Below the pieces are notes generated by a model. It saw nothing but the letters and a program-made list of their open reading frames with translations, was not told where the DNA came from and ran no database searches. DNA of 63,641 bases from a virus, in IMG/VR virus record IMGVR_UViG_3300036830_000465, positions 1-63,641 of that record; one strand, 5' to 3'. The position numbers and the translations under genes are program-made. Shown in pieces: positions 16,202 to 23,513 of the stretch (the first letter of the stretch is position 1; the number at the start of each line of letters is the position of its first letter).

Positions 16202-17113
16202 GATCGTGTTTCCTTTTAAGGAAAGCTCGGGCTGCGTGCTGCGTGTGCTGGGTGCGCCATGAGCGGGTTGATGGTTTTCGAGATCCGCGGATGCTGCATT
16301 GGGAGGCGGCGGAGTCTCGAGCTTATTGGCGGCCAAATTGGTAAAGAAATAGGCGGCGGCTTCCCGGCGAAGGGCGGTTGCGCCGCGCCATTCGAAATCA
16401 TCCAGAATGAGAATCGTCTCGCCGGGAGCGACTTCAGAATCCAGGTGCGCTTTAAAATTCTTCAGGTCGTAACTGAACCCCAGTTCGCCACTGCGGGCCC
16501 GGTCGATGATTTTGGCAATCAGCGCCGGGTCGGATTTCTTATCCAGGAATCCCGAAGCGTAGACCTGATAGATTTCGGTTCCGGGAACCCGCTCACTGCG
16601 GGAATCGAGAAACTGGCCGATCTGCGCGGCATTGTCGTGACTGTCGAGTCCCTGGGCGGCGAAGACACTCTTACCGATCAGGCCAGCCACGCGCGCATTC
16701 ATCACTTCAACGGGAATCAATACGCGCAAGGGGCCGACGACTTTTCCGGCGTCATCCTTAATAAACTCGGTGCCACCGACACAGCCATCGCTGACATAGC
16801 CGGCACAGGTGACTGTCGCCAGAAACGGCTGTTTGGTCAGGTCGCTGGCGCCGGCCGTCAGCTGCAGCGGGATGTCGGCAAGCTGCAGACTCATCGTCAC
16901 TGGCACGCGAATGGCGCGGGCGGCGGCCCGGAGGCTATCGCCAGTGATGATCGTTTTCGGCAGCCAGCCTTTCCCGTTACAGCGGCCGCAGGCTTCCGGG
17001 ATGCCTTCCTTCAAAACGCGTCCGGATCCATGGCAGGTGCTGCAACTGACACAATCTTTGCAGTTGGGATACGGCCCATTCCAGTCCGGATTTCTGCAGC
17101 GCGCGCACGCCAC
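15686..17113 (-). CDS. Prohead protease-scaffold fusion with zinc-finger N-terminus
   Basis: 475 residues. Residues 3-46 hold five CxxC-type pairs resembling the DnaJ zinc region (CSTCHGSG, CGRCNGKG). About residues 95-265 look like a U9/S78-type prohead protease, with candidate catalytic His159 (GLDSHDNAAQIG) and Ser214 (GELGFSYDL). From residue 305 the chain is a helical Ala/Glu/Lys-rich scaffold. It matures the procapsid. A strong internal start lets the scaffold part be made on its own (see nested entry). A DnaJ-like zinc module on a prohead protease is unusual. Confidence 0.7.
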   Translation of the reverse strand: MACARCRNPDWNGPYPNCKDCVSCSTCHGSGRVLKEGIPEACGRCNGKGWLPKTIITGDSLRAAARAIRVPVTMSLQLADIPLQLTAGASDLTKQPFLATVTCAGYVSDGCVGGTEFIKDDAGKVVGPLRVLIPVEVMNARVAGLIGKSVFAAQGLDSHDNAAQIGQFLDSRSERVPGTEIYQVYASGFLDKKSDPALIAKIIDRARSGELGFSYDLKNFKAHLDSEVAPGETILILDDFEWRGATALRREAAAYFFTNLAANKLETPPPPNAASADLENHQPAHGAPSTRSTQPELSLKGNTIMNEEQLKALMATLLAPLTAGIAEVKTTQQAVGARLDALEAAGKKAPEKTEDGKKPEVALTAADLTKTITEAVTAAVTAGLKTAGVGAGAEEQNGKRKTLSGAELMKLSAADLATVKRWAPDSVVGEETTIDGFNMAIAHINASTTGDERKRALDSIVPIKKRLERELMGVN

Positions 17114-17722
17114 TTAGAGTGCCTCCACTGTGTGGCAGCCGTGATTGCTGTGTGCTTGGCCCATGTGGCGAACCCTCAAATGCTCGACTTCAATTCCGTC
17201 AATGCGGTGAATATCGATTCCTGCCTGCTGGAGCGCGTAGCAGAAGGAAATATCCTGACCACCGTATTGCGTTTCTCCGGCAGACGGCGCGAGCCGCTGA
17301 CGGACGCCATCGCGATCAATCGTGAAACTTCGAGTGGAGAACCAAGGCAAGGGGAGCGTTTGGAAGATCTGCGCAGCAACGAGCGTGCAACCGAGGCCGC
17401 AAAATAACACGCGGCCCGCCTTGTCCAGCGCTGTCGAGCGGCCTCCACCTTCCAAGGCATAGTCGACGCACTGAACCAATTGCGGCGATTGTACATGAGA
17501 AATCAAATCACGCGGAACAACAATGTCTTCCTCGATGTAAAGAATCGATTCACATCCCAGCGACAAGGCCCGCCTGGTGATTTCGTTCTGCGCGCCGGGA
17601 ATCGGTTGATCGTGGGTGAGTAGCAGCCGGGTCTCGATGGCCGTGGCCCGGCGCATTTCCTCGATGGCTTCCATGGTTCGGCTGTGGACAAGGCCGCGGG
17701 AACACAGGCAAATCGCGATCAT
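17114..17722 (-). CDS. GT-A glycosyltransferase, paralogue of the gene at 10685
   Basis: 202 residues. Opening IAICLCSRGLVHSRTMEAI, metal motif YIEEDIVVP, acceptor block QYGGQDISF and the C-terminal HLRVRHMGQAHSNHGCHT are shared with the 10685 protein. It lies immediately before the protease gene (one base apart), so a sugar transferase is embedded inside the head operon as well as beside the tail genes. No membrane segment. Confidence 0.7.
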   Translation of the reverse strand: MIAICLCSRGLVHSRTMEAIEEMRRATAIETRLLLTHDQPIPGAQNEITRRALSLGCESILYIEEDIVVPRDLISHVQSPQLVQCVDYALEGGGRSTALDKAGRVLFCGLGCTLVAAQIFQTLPLPWFSTRSFTIDRDGVRQRLAPSAGETQYGGQDISFCYALQQAGIDIHRIDGIEVEHLRVRHMGQAHSNHGCHTVEAL

Positions 17723-17916
17723 TTCGTGATGCGAATCACCGCGCCGGCTTCCGCCGATTCGTGCTCGGCGATCATGGCTTCCATGTCGTCGACGGCTTTT
17801 TGGTGGAGCGCGATCGCTTCTTTGTGCGCGGCAACGCAGGCTTTCATTTTGTTGAGGTTTTTCTTCGAGAGCGCTTTGCCGACAGCTTCGAGGCCTTCAT
17901 TCATTTCAATATCCAT
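17719..17916 (-). CDS. Small helical hypothetical protein
   Basis: 65 residues, predicted all-helical, Ala/Glu/Lys-rich, with several His (AAHKEAIALHQKA). The stop overlaps the ATG of the next gene. The ATG at 17904 directly after the upstream TGA is an alternative start. No family recognised. Confidence 0.5.
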   Translation of the reverse strand: MDIEMNEGLEAVGKALSKKNLNKMKACVAAHKEAIALHQKAVDDMEAMIAEHESAEAGAVIRITK

Positions 17917-18116
17917 CCCGTCAAAAGAGAAATTCCCAATGTGATCGCGCTACCGATCGCGAGCATCCGCAGGCAACTGGGACACAGGCACCGCGGCGGC
18001 TCGGAGCAGTTGACGCACCGGCTGAAATTGAATTTCACGAAACGAAATTGTCCGGAAGGAAGTGCAGCGTTTGGAGCGGAAGGTGGCCGGAGGTTTCGGG
18101 CGGCTGTTTCATTCAA
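17901..18116 (-). CDS. Small C4-zinc plus transmembrane protein
   Basis: 71 residues. A cysteine cluster CVNCSEPPRCLCPSC (four or five Cys, possible zinc knuckle) is followed at once by one membrane helix (MLAIGSAITLGISLLTGWIL). The start is TTG, overlapping the stop of the KH-domain gene (TTGA). Probably an inner-membrane protein with a metal-binding cytoplasmic end. Function unknown. Confidence 0.5.
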   Translation of the reverse strand: MNETAARNLRPPSAPNAALPSGQFRFVKFNFSRCVNCSEPPRCLCPSCLRMLAIGSAITLGISLLTGWILK

Positions 18117-18339
18117 TGATCTCCAGACGGAACCGCCGCTGATATTTCATGCCGCAGCAGTTGAGAATGTGCCGCAGGGCTTCGGCGGTTTTGCCGAGCT
18201 TGCCGATGACCTTACCGATGTCGTTCTTATGCGTCCGCACTTCGAAAATGGTATTTTCCTCGCCGACGATTTCCATGATTTGCACATCTTCGGGATGGTC
18301 GACCAGGGCCTTGACGTTATCTTCAACCAACTGCTTCAT
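18109..18339 (-). CDS. khpA-like: KH-domain RNA-binding protein, KhpA-like
   Basis: 76 residues. The start ATG (MKQLVEDNVKALVDHPEDV) has TCAGGAG nine bases upstream. The whole length matches bacterial KhpA: the N-terminal helix LVEDNVKALVDHPEDVQ, the strand EENTIFEVR and the type II KH core GKVIGKLGKTAEALRHIL with its GxxG loop. KhpA acts with KhpB as a broad RNA chaperone in many bacteria; no KhpB is visible here. It overlaps the end of the MuF gene region and lies in the head operon, so it is made late. It could redirect host RNA handling or stabilise phage transcripts. Confidence 0.8.
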   Translation of the reverse strand: MKQLVEDNVKALVDHPEDVQIMEIVGEENTIFEVRTHKNDIGKVIGKLGKTAEALRHILNCCGMKYQRRFRLEIIE

Positions 18340-18368
18340 ATTGAGTTTCTCCTGAGTTAGAGCTTGAG

Positions 18369-19973
18369 CTAGAGCCATTGATCCACCTCGTCGCTGGGGA
18401 CATATAACGCCGTACAGCGACAATTCTTCACGACCACACCATTGGCGATGTAATATCCTCTACGTGTTTCGAGGGTAAATACATGACCGCTAAAATCACT
18501 TCTTTCGACAGAGACGATCTTGTCCGTGCCCGTCAGGACAGACTCACGCTTGAGCAAATGGCAGAGCGCTTCGGCTGCAGCATTCCCCTTATATCGAAGC
18601 GCCTCGTAGAGTGGGATTTCGAACGAACGGGCGGGCGACTGAAATTTGATACCGCCGAGATCGTTGCGCGTTTCAAGCGTGGCGAATCGGTCAAGGCGAT
18701 CGCCGCGGCCTTGAATACGTCCAGAAACGTTATCGGCCGCCGACTTCACGAATCGCGCATCACGCCCCGCAATAGAAGCGAAGGCATGCTTCAGAGAATG
18801 GCGAATTCTACGGCTGAGGAGCGGAGCCGTTGGTCTGATGCCGCCCATGCTGCAGTTCGCGGGAACCGCCAGCATTTCATCCGTACGGCCCTTACAAGGA
18901 ATTGCAAGATCGGTCGGGGAGAACTGGACATGATTGGCTGGCTCGGTGAGCGCGGCATTGCCTGCGTTCCGCAGAAGCCGGTCCAGTCGTATGTAATCGA
19001 TATCGCCTGCGCCCCGGTCGCCGTAGAAATTTACGTTCTGATTAGCAATCCGATGACTTTCGTGAAGCGCCGAAACCGAGCGATAGAAATCATGAAATCC
19101 GGATGGAGCTTTATCGGCGTTTGGATTTCGCAGAGACACCCGGTCTTGATCGAAGCGGCCGCTGATCACGTGGTCGCCTTCATTCAGGAGTCCAAGGGCT
19201 TTCCAGCCGGAGAGCGTCAGTACCGGGTGATTCGGGGTTCCGGTGAGCTTTACGCCGCTGGCCGTTTGGATGGTGACCACCTGACCGACATATAGCTGCC
19301 GGAACAGGCCTGCAGCATCCGGCGATTCAAATTCAGTCTCACCGATAAAGCAGTTCGCTATTTCTTCGATCGGTCCATTGGGGTCCAGGGGATAAAGGAG
19401 TCCGTTGCTGAAGGTGTCATCCATGTCCACCGCCTCCCGGATCTGATGCGACTCCCGCACCTTCTCATCCTGAGAGTTCGACCAGATCTTCTGGAGGTCG
19501 AGACCGGTCGCCTTCGCATTGATGTAGTCGCCGCCACTGGCGGCAATGCCGGTTTCCACCTGAGCAATCAACTCCGAGCGCGACACGCTCATTTCGTCGA
19601 ACAGGTCGCGGATATCCTTCGCGGTCTCGACAATGCTGTTGCCGTTTTTGATGCCTTCGGCCACGCGCACCGAAACGCGCTTCAGTGTGGTCTCGGCGAT
19701 ATCGTCGGAGACTTTGGCAACGCGGGACTTGGCAAACGCCGTCGCCTGCTTATCGAACAATTTCAGGTCGATGTTGACGCCGAGGTCGTGCAGCCCGGCA
19801 TTGTTCTGCGTGCCGGTCAGCTTCATCGCGCCTTTGATTTTGACCTGCAGCAGCTTGTTCCATTCCTTCTGGGACTCCGATAACACCTCAGTCACGGCAA
19901 TGTCGATCGAGTGGCCATCGTTGAAATCGATCTGCCGGGAGGCCTCCAGGCCGGTAATGCGATCGGCAATCAT
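18369..19973 (-). CDS. MuF/SPP1 gp7-like head morphogenesis protein with intein
   Basis: 534 residues from the first ATG. Residues 1-207 and 518-534 are the extein. The junction rebuilds EEIAN-CRCTALYVP, the cysteine-rich C-terminus typical of MuF-type proteins, which assist portal and minor capsid assembly. Residues 208-517 are an intein (own entry). Coding potential continues 38 codons upstream of the ATG (TIEEYQQKRSAKLLAYERE and so on) with no ATG, GTG, TTG or CTG, then meets a stop at 20088-20090. The natural N-terminus is therefore either the weak ATG at 19973 (CAGGG four bases upstream) or a portal fusion made by -1 slippage at 20081-20089. Confidence 0.8.
   Translation of the reverse strand: MIADRITGLEASRQIDFNDGHSIDIAVTEVLSESQKEWNKLLQVKIKGAMKLTGTQNNAGLHDLGVNIDLKLFDKQATAFAKSRVAKVSDDIAETTLKRVSVRVAEGIKNGNSIVETAKDIRDLFDEMSVSRSELIAQVETGIAASGGDYINAKATGLDLQKIWSNSQDEKVRESHQIREAVDMDDTFSNGLLYPLDPNGPIEEIANCFIGETEFESPDAAGLFRQLYVGQVVTIQTASGVKLTGTPNHPVLTLSGWKALGLLNEGDHVISGRFDQDRVSLRNPNADKAPSGFHDFYRSVSALHESHRIANQNVNFYGDRGAGDIDYIRLDRLLRNAGNAALTEPANHVQFSPTDLAIPCKGRTDEMLAVPANCSMGGIRPTAPLLSRRIRHSLKHAFASIAGRDARFVKSAADNVSGRIQGRGDRLDRFATLETRNDLGGIKFQSPARSFEIPLYEALRYKGNAAAEALCHLLKRESVLTGTDKIVSVERSDFSGHVFTLETRRGYYIANGVVVKNCRCTALYVPSDEVDQWL
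18423..19352 (-). mobile_element. Intein in head morphogenesis protein
   Basis: 310 residues, Cys208 to Asn517 of the host protein. Block A is CFIGETEFES, block B GTPNHPVLT with the TxxH motif (T246, H249), and blocks F/G are HVFTLETRRGYYIANGVVVKN followed by Cys +1. The penultimate residue is Lys instead of the usual His, as tolerated in some inteins. The middle (HDFYRSVSALHES, NFYGDRGAGDIDYIRLDRLL) is not a LAGLIDADG endonuclease in this frame. It is a separate conserved-looking insert, and its complementary strand encodes the endonuclease-like protein at 18483-19295. Splicing should restore a 224-residue (or longer) extein. Confidence 0.85.
18483..19295 (+). CDS. Antisense homing-endonuclease-like protein inside the intein
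   Basis: 270 residues on the strand opposite the intein, entirely inside its boundaries. About residues 20-45 and 55-92 are two helix-turn-helix units (LTLEQMAERFGCSIPLISKR; VKAIAAALNTSRNVIGRRL). About residues 145-235 resemble Vsr/EDxHD-type nuclease folds: GRGELD, VPQKPVQSYVIDIA, VAVEIYV, FVKRRNRAIEIMKSGWSFIGVW, with E147, D173 and E182 as candidate catalytic acids. A GAGGG Shine-Dalgarno lies seven bases before the ATG. Codons lie exactly opposite intein codons, so each is the reverse complement of the other. A DNA cutter located in an intein is expected to drive homing, but expression needs a promoter against the late operon. Confidence 0.75.
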   Translation: MTAKITSFDRDDLVRARQDRLTLEQMAERFGCSIPLISKRLVEWDFERTGGRLKFDTAEIVARFKRGESVKAIAAALNTSRNVIGRRLHESRITPRNRSEGMLQRMANSTAEERSRWSDAAHAAVRGNRQHFIRTALTRNCKIGRGELDMIGWLGERGIACVPQKPVQSYVIDIACAPVAVEIYVLISNPMTFVKRRNRAIEIMKSGWSFIGVWISQRHPVLIEAAADHVVAFIQESKGFPAGERQYRVIRGSGELYAAGRLDGDHLTDI

Positions 19974-20074
19974 ACGGCCCTGCTTTCGGAATAATGGCTT
20001 GAGCTTCTTTGCGAACTCGCGCTCGTAAGCGAGGAGTTTGGCCGACCGCTTCTGCTGGTATTCTTCAATCGTTT

Positions 20075-21454
20075 TTACCGTTTTTTTTTACGGACGGCGG
20101 TTAATACCAAAGAACGGGAAGCGGAGGCGGATCCGGAATCACCGTCCCCCTCATCGGGCGGCGGCACGCCCAGCACGGCCTTGTACTGCGACACGAACTC
20201 GCTGTGGCTCATATCGTCGGTCCCATCACCGGCCGGAGCAAATCCCAGGGCGGCGCGGTATTCTCCGCGGCTGATGCCATCGGCGAGCCACTGCTTGGTG
20301 GCCAGGTCGGTCTGTTCTTTCTCGTCCCAGGGATCGATGTTCGTGTAGGTGTAAACCAGATCCAGAATCTTCGGATCATTGGCGAGTTTGGCAATGCGGG
20401 GAATCACACGCTCGGTAATCCGGTTGGCCAGCGCGATACCGTAGGGCCGGACCGACTCTTCGATGCTGGCCGCCTGGCTGACCTCACCCTGGCTGCGGTT
20501 CACATCGCGCTCGATATTGAAATCCTGAGCCTTGAGCCGGAACGAAAACGCAAACACGCGGATCAGGATTTCCCAGTACTTGAGATACATCCCGTCGTCG
20601 TCGAGCGCCTTCAGCTGCAGCGTTTCTGGCTTGCCCATGCCGCCGAAAATGCCGGGCTTGGCGCGGCCAGTCAGCGTCGATTCCCAGTAATTCTGAAACC
20701 GGTCGACCATCGTCTGGTCGGCGGCCTCTCCCAGGGAAACCAAAAACGCAGGGTAAGCATCGGAAGCGACGTTGGCCTGATAGTTGGACAGCTTCAAGTA
20801 GGCGTCCATAGTGCTCAGCGCGACTTCGAGTGGGGACACGCCATAGGCCGTCGACGAGCGCCGGCGCATGATGATCGCTTCAATCTGGGAATCCAGCAGC
20901 GGGACAGGTTTCGGGCCGCCCTGCTGGACCCAGCGCGGCTTTGTGGGATCGCCGGCCCAGAGTTCGGTGCGCTCCAGACACCAGCCGGGAATCGGGATCA
21001 GCGCCAGAATGTCGTTCGGTACCGGCGCCGGCGTGGGTTTTTCCACGTATTCAAAGACACCCATGTCGAACGTCAGCTGATCCTCGACAATCTGCCCGAC
21101 AAACGTGGGCCAGTCGCCATCGTCGATGTTCGGATTGTCGAGCACGCGGCGCACGGTATCGATCTGTTTGGAATAGTCCACGCTGTCGTCGATGTGTTCG
21201 GGCGACGGCTCGATGCTGTATTCCAGCGCCTTCACCTTGTCCGTGATGAGGGTAATGGCACGCGATGCAATGGGAGTTTCTGCAAGCTTGATCAGCGTGC
21301 GCCAGTCGCGCCGCAGCTTTCGGGATTCGCTGGAGCCTCTCGGCCGCGGAACGCCACCAAACCGCAGCTGGGCCGCGGGAATGGTCACCTGCTCGGCCGC
21401 CCGCAGTTCGGGTAACGGCTGGAGCAATCCAAACTTTTCGAGAAGCTCTCTCAA
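20075..21454 (-). CDS. Portal protein
   Basis: 459 residues. Start is TTG (TTGA overlap with the upstream stop). The order of blocks (SRAITLITDKVKALEYSI, FDMGVFEYVEKP, YGVSPLEVAL near 260, LKAQDFNIE and EVSQAASIEESVRPYG) matches HK97/SPP1-like portals. The dodecameric ring serves as DNA channel and packaging docking site. It is followed by the MuF-type gene and preceded by terminase. The last codons are CGT AAA AAA AAA CGG TAA: nine consecutive A residues before the stop give a -1 slippery run that leads into the MuF frame. Confidence 0.85.
   Translation of the reverse strand: MRELLEKFGLLQPLPELRAAEQVTIPAAQLRFGGVPRPRGSSESRKLRRDWRTLIKLAETPIASRAITLITDKVKALEYSIEPSPEHIDDSVDYSKQIDTVRRVLDNPNIDDGDWPTFVGQIVEDQLTFDMGVFEYVEKPTPAPVPNDILALIPIPGWCLERTELWAGDPTKPRWVQQGGPKPVPLLDSQIEAIIMRRRSSTAYGVSPLEVALSTMDAYLKLSNYQANVASDAYPAFLVSLGEAADQTMVDRFQNYWESTLTGRAKPGIFGGMGKPETLQLKALDDDGMYLKYWEILIRVFAFSFRLKAQDFNIERDVNRSQGEVSQAASIEESVRPYGIALANRITERVIPRIAKLANDPKILDLVYTYTNIDPWDEKEQTDLATKQWLADGISRGEYRAALGFAPAGDGTDDMSHSEFVSQYKAVLGVPPPDEGDGDSGSASASRSLVLTAVRKKKR
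20081..20089 (-). promoter_or_regulatory. Putative -1 frameshift site, portal to MuF
   Basis: Nine A residues on the coding strand, read as AAA AAA AAA in the portal frame, one codon before the final CGG TAA. The MuF frame is shifted by one base, is closed by TAA just upstream (20088-20090) and is open from 20087 onward, so tRNA slippage by -1 joins portal residues to MuF codons K K T V K T I E E Y. The open part before the first ATG contains no usual start codon. A sequencing homopolymer error is the main alternative. Confidence 0.5.
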
Positions 21455-21684
21455 TTAGCGTGTCCCTTTTTCAGGCGTTCGGCGAACGACGATCCCACTT
21501 TTCCAAACTGGGATGCCAGGACAAGTGCAGCTTCAACGAGGAGAACCAGCGGCCAAAAGAGCATGATCAAGCCGAGCGTGGTGGCCTGCTTCGGCGGCGC
21601 CATGGCCAGAATATAAGCGACCAGGAATATCGCGCCGGTCAAACAATACAGCAGAAGCAGCAATGCGGCGAAGGGTAATTGCAT
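21451..21684 (-). CDS. Two-helix membrane protein
   Basis: 77 residues with two hydrophobic helices (LPFAALLLLLYCLTGAIFLVAYILA and LGLIMLFWPLVLLVEAALVLA) and a basic tail (ERLKKGH). It resembles small holin-like or inner-membrane phage proteins, but it is placed between terminase and portal genes, far from the lysis cassette. The ATG at 21684 is chosen; a longer frame overlaps the terminase end. Confidence 0.55.
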   Translation of the reverse strand: MQLPFAALLLLLYCLTGAIFLVAYILAMAPPKQATTLGLIMLFWPLVLLVEAALVLASQFGKVGSSFAERLKKGHAN

Positions 21685-21712
21685 GGGACCTGAGCCTTTC
21701 TCCGGTGAACGG

Positions 21713-23092
21713 TTAAAACATGAAAACGAGTTTCTGTTTGCGCACCTGCTCCAACGCATAGCGAATGGAATCGATGACGTGATTCTGCTTGTCAACCGGC
21801 ACCGGCAGCACCAGGCCGGACTGCGGATCGACTTTCCACGAGTAATTGCGCAGCTCCCGCAGGGTGTTCACGCAGCGCGGGTGAACGACGACGTCATAGC
21901 TCTTGATGAACTCGATGCCGTCCTTGACCGAGTTCGCGCCTTTTTCCGCGGCGATCATCTTCGGGAAACCATGGCTCTTCATGTGCGCGATGGTTTCCGG
22001 CCGCGCCGAATCGGCCCGGATGGGCCAGTCCCGGGAGCCGGGAATTCCCGGACAGTCGCGCCACCGGTTCATGCCGTCCGACTCCCATGCCTCGACGTTC
22101 AAGCCGCGCAGCTGGCGGTCTGCGGTGCCACCGAACAGGAATGGCAGGTAGGCGATATCGCAATGCTGCGCATAGGCCTCGTAATCGATGTAGAGGGTTT
22201 TCTCTTCGATGAACGTGCGCACCAGCACACTCGGATCGACCGCATAGCCCCAGTCTCCGCCGAAGAAAAAATGAGTGCCTTCCTTCGGCTCCGGGAATTC
22301 TCCGGGCTTCGCCTCTCGAAAGTTTTTAAAGATCCGCGCCTCGGAATTGCGTTCGTAGCCGCCCATCCAGATGTGTTCGTACTTGTCGGAATCGCGCTTG
22401 CGGTCCCATTCCATATCGACACGCAACGATGACGGGAACCACGGATTGTCCCAGTAGTTCACCTGGCGGACGATGGCTTCCGGATGCAGCTCCCAGTTTT
22501 GCCCGGGCTTGCGCGGGCCGTTGCCGCGGAAGAAATCATCGACCGGATCGGAAGGGTTCGTGGGATTCCAGGAGAACCACAGTTCGGCACGTTCCGCCAG
22601 CTGCAGATCCATGACATCGGTGGATTCCGAATCTGTCGGCGCGCTGGCAGGCCGGTCTTTCCGGATGGTCGGCGTCAGCTTTTCGAAGCTGGCTTTCGAA
22701 ACCGTCTGCGCCTCTTCGACCCAGACGCGGTCGATGCCTTCCATGGATTTGATCGAGTTGATGCTGCTGCGCAGTCCGGCAAACACGAACAGGGAATTGT
22801 TTTTCCGGCCGCGGATTTCCGTGTCCGTCGATTCGAACAGATCCGACAGGCCAAGCGCGGCAATCTTGTCATCGAGCAGCAGCTTCACCGAATCTTTGAT
22901 CGATGCCTGAATCTCACGGCAGCAGAGCGTGCGGTACGGACGGCTGACACTGGTGGTAATCAGCGCCTCGGCGATGGAATGACTCTTTGCGGAACCGCGG
23001 CCGCCCCAGACGCCTTTGTAGCGCATCGGCTGATAGAGGAAATCGAAGACTTCCGGGATGTGCGATTTAACGTGGAGTGTCGGACTTGACAA
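21713..23092 (-). CDS. terL: Terminase large subunit
   Basis: 459 residues. Start is TTG. Walker A reads GGRGSAKS (residues about 31-38) and Walker B with its catalytic acid is DRVWVEEAQ. The C-terminal RNase H-like nuclease shows FFFGGDWGYAVDPS (first Asp) and later Asp blocks. This is the phage terminase/PBSX-XtmB type. It cuts concatemers and pumps DNA through the portal. It overlaps the end of the DUF5681 gene at 23067. Confidence 0.9.
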   Translation of the reverse strand: MSSPTLHVKSHIPEVFDFLYQPMRYKGVWGGRGSAKSHSIAEALITTSVSRPYRTLCCREIQASIKDSVKLLLDDKIAALGLSDLFESTDTEIRGRKNNSLFVFAGLRSSINSIKSMEGIDRVWVEEAQTVSKASFEKLTPTIRKDRPASAPTDSESTDVMDLQLAERAELWFSWNPTNPSDPVDDFFRGNGPRKPGQNWELHPEAIVRQVNYWDNPWFPSSLRVDMEWDRKRDSDKYEHIWMGGYERNSEARIFKNFREAKPGEFPEPKEGTHFFFGGDWGYAVDPSVLVRTFIEEKTLYIDYEAYAQHCDIAYLPFLFGGTADRQLRGLNVEAWESDGMNRWRDCPGIPGSRDWPIRADSARPETIAHMKSHGFPKMIAAEKGANSVKDGIEFIKSYDVVVHPRCVNTLRELRNYSWKVDPQSGLVLPVPVDKQNHVIDSIRYALEQVRKQKLVFMF

Positions 23093-23426
23093 ACGTGACC
23101 TCCACCTTGATTTCCTTCAGGCCTTCGATATCGGGCGCGACTTCGATCCGCTGTGTGGGCTTGCCTTCGACGCGATTGGCGATCTCGCGCAGGGCTTCCA
23201 CGTCGCCGTGAAGGGCGCGGCGCGCGAGTTGATCGGCCATCTTTTCAGCGACCGTCATCCTGCGCTTCCGGGGCTTCGCTGCGGTTTCGTCATCGTTGAG
23301 CCGGCGATCCAGCAGATCGCGCAATGCGTCGGAGATCGGCAATCGCTTCGGCCGCCCGCTGGGATTGCCGGATTGACCCTTCACCCAGGGAATTAAATTC
23401 TGGTGGCCCTTGTTGGTTGTGGACAT
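23067..23426 (-). CDS. DUF5681 protein, candidate terminase small subunit
   Basis: 119 residues. The N-terminal WVKGQSGNPSGRPK is the DUF5681 hallmark, and the rest is helical with a basic patch (KPRKRRMTVAEKMADQ). The gene is directly upstream of terL and overlaps it by 26 bases. DUF5681 proteins often stand where the small subunit is expected, so DNA recognition for packaging is likely but not proven. Confidence 0.6.
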   Translation of the reverse strand: MSTTNKGHQNLIPWVKGQSGNPSGRPKRLPISDALRDLLDRRLNDDETAAKPRKRRMTVAEKMADQLARRALHGDVEALREIANRVEGKPTQRIEVAPDIEGLKEIKVEVTFVKSDTPR

Positions 23427-23513
23427 GGCTCCTCACGGTGGAGATCGAGGAGCAGCTGAGCGCGGCGCGCCCGGAGTAGGAGGAAGAACGTGATTTGATT
23501 TTATGCCTGATGG

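Noticed and set aside
16259-17407. Plus-strand ORF of 382 residues across protease and glycosyltransferase genes
   Set aside because: Crosses a gene boundary on the coding strand and shows no recognisable fold.
20204-21415. Plus-strand ORF of 403 residues opposite the portal gene
   Set aside because: Shadow: no family pattern. Contrast with 18483-19295, which has HTH and nuclease motifs plus a ribosome site.
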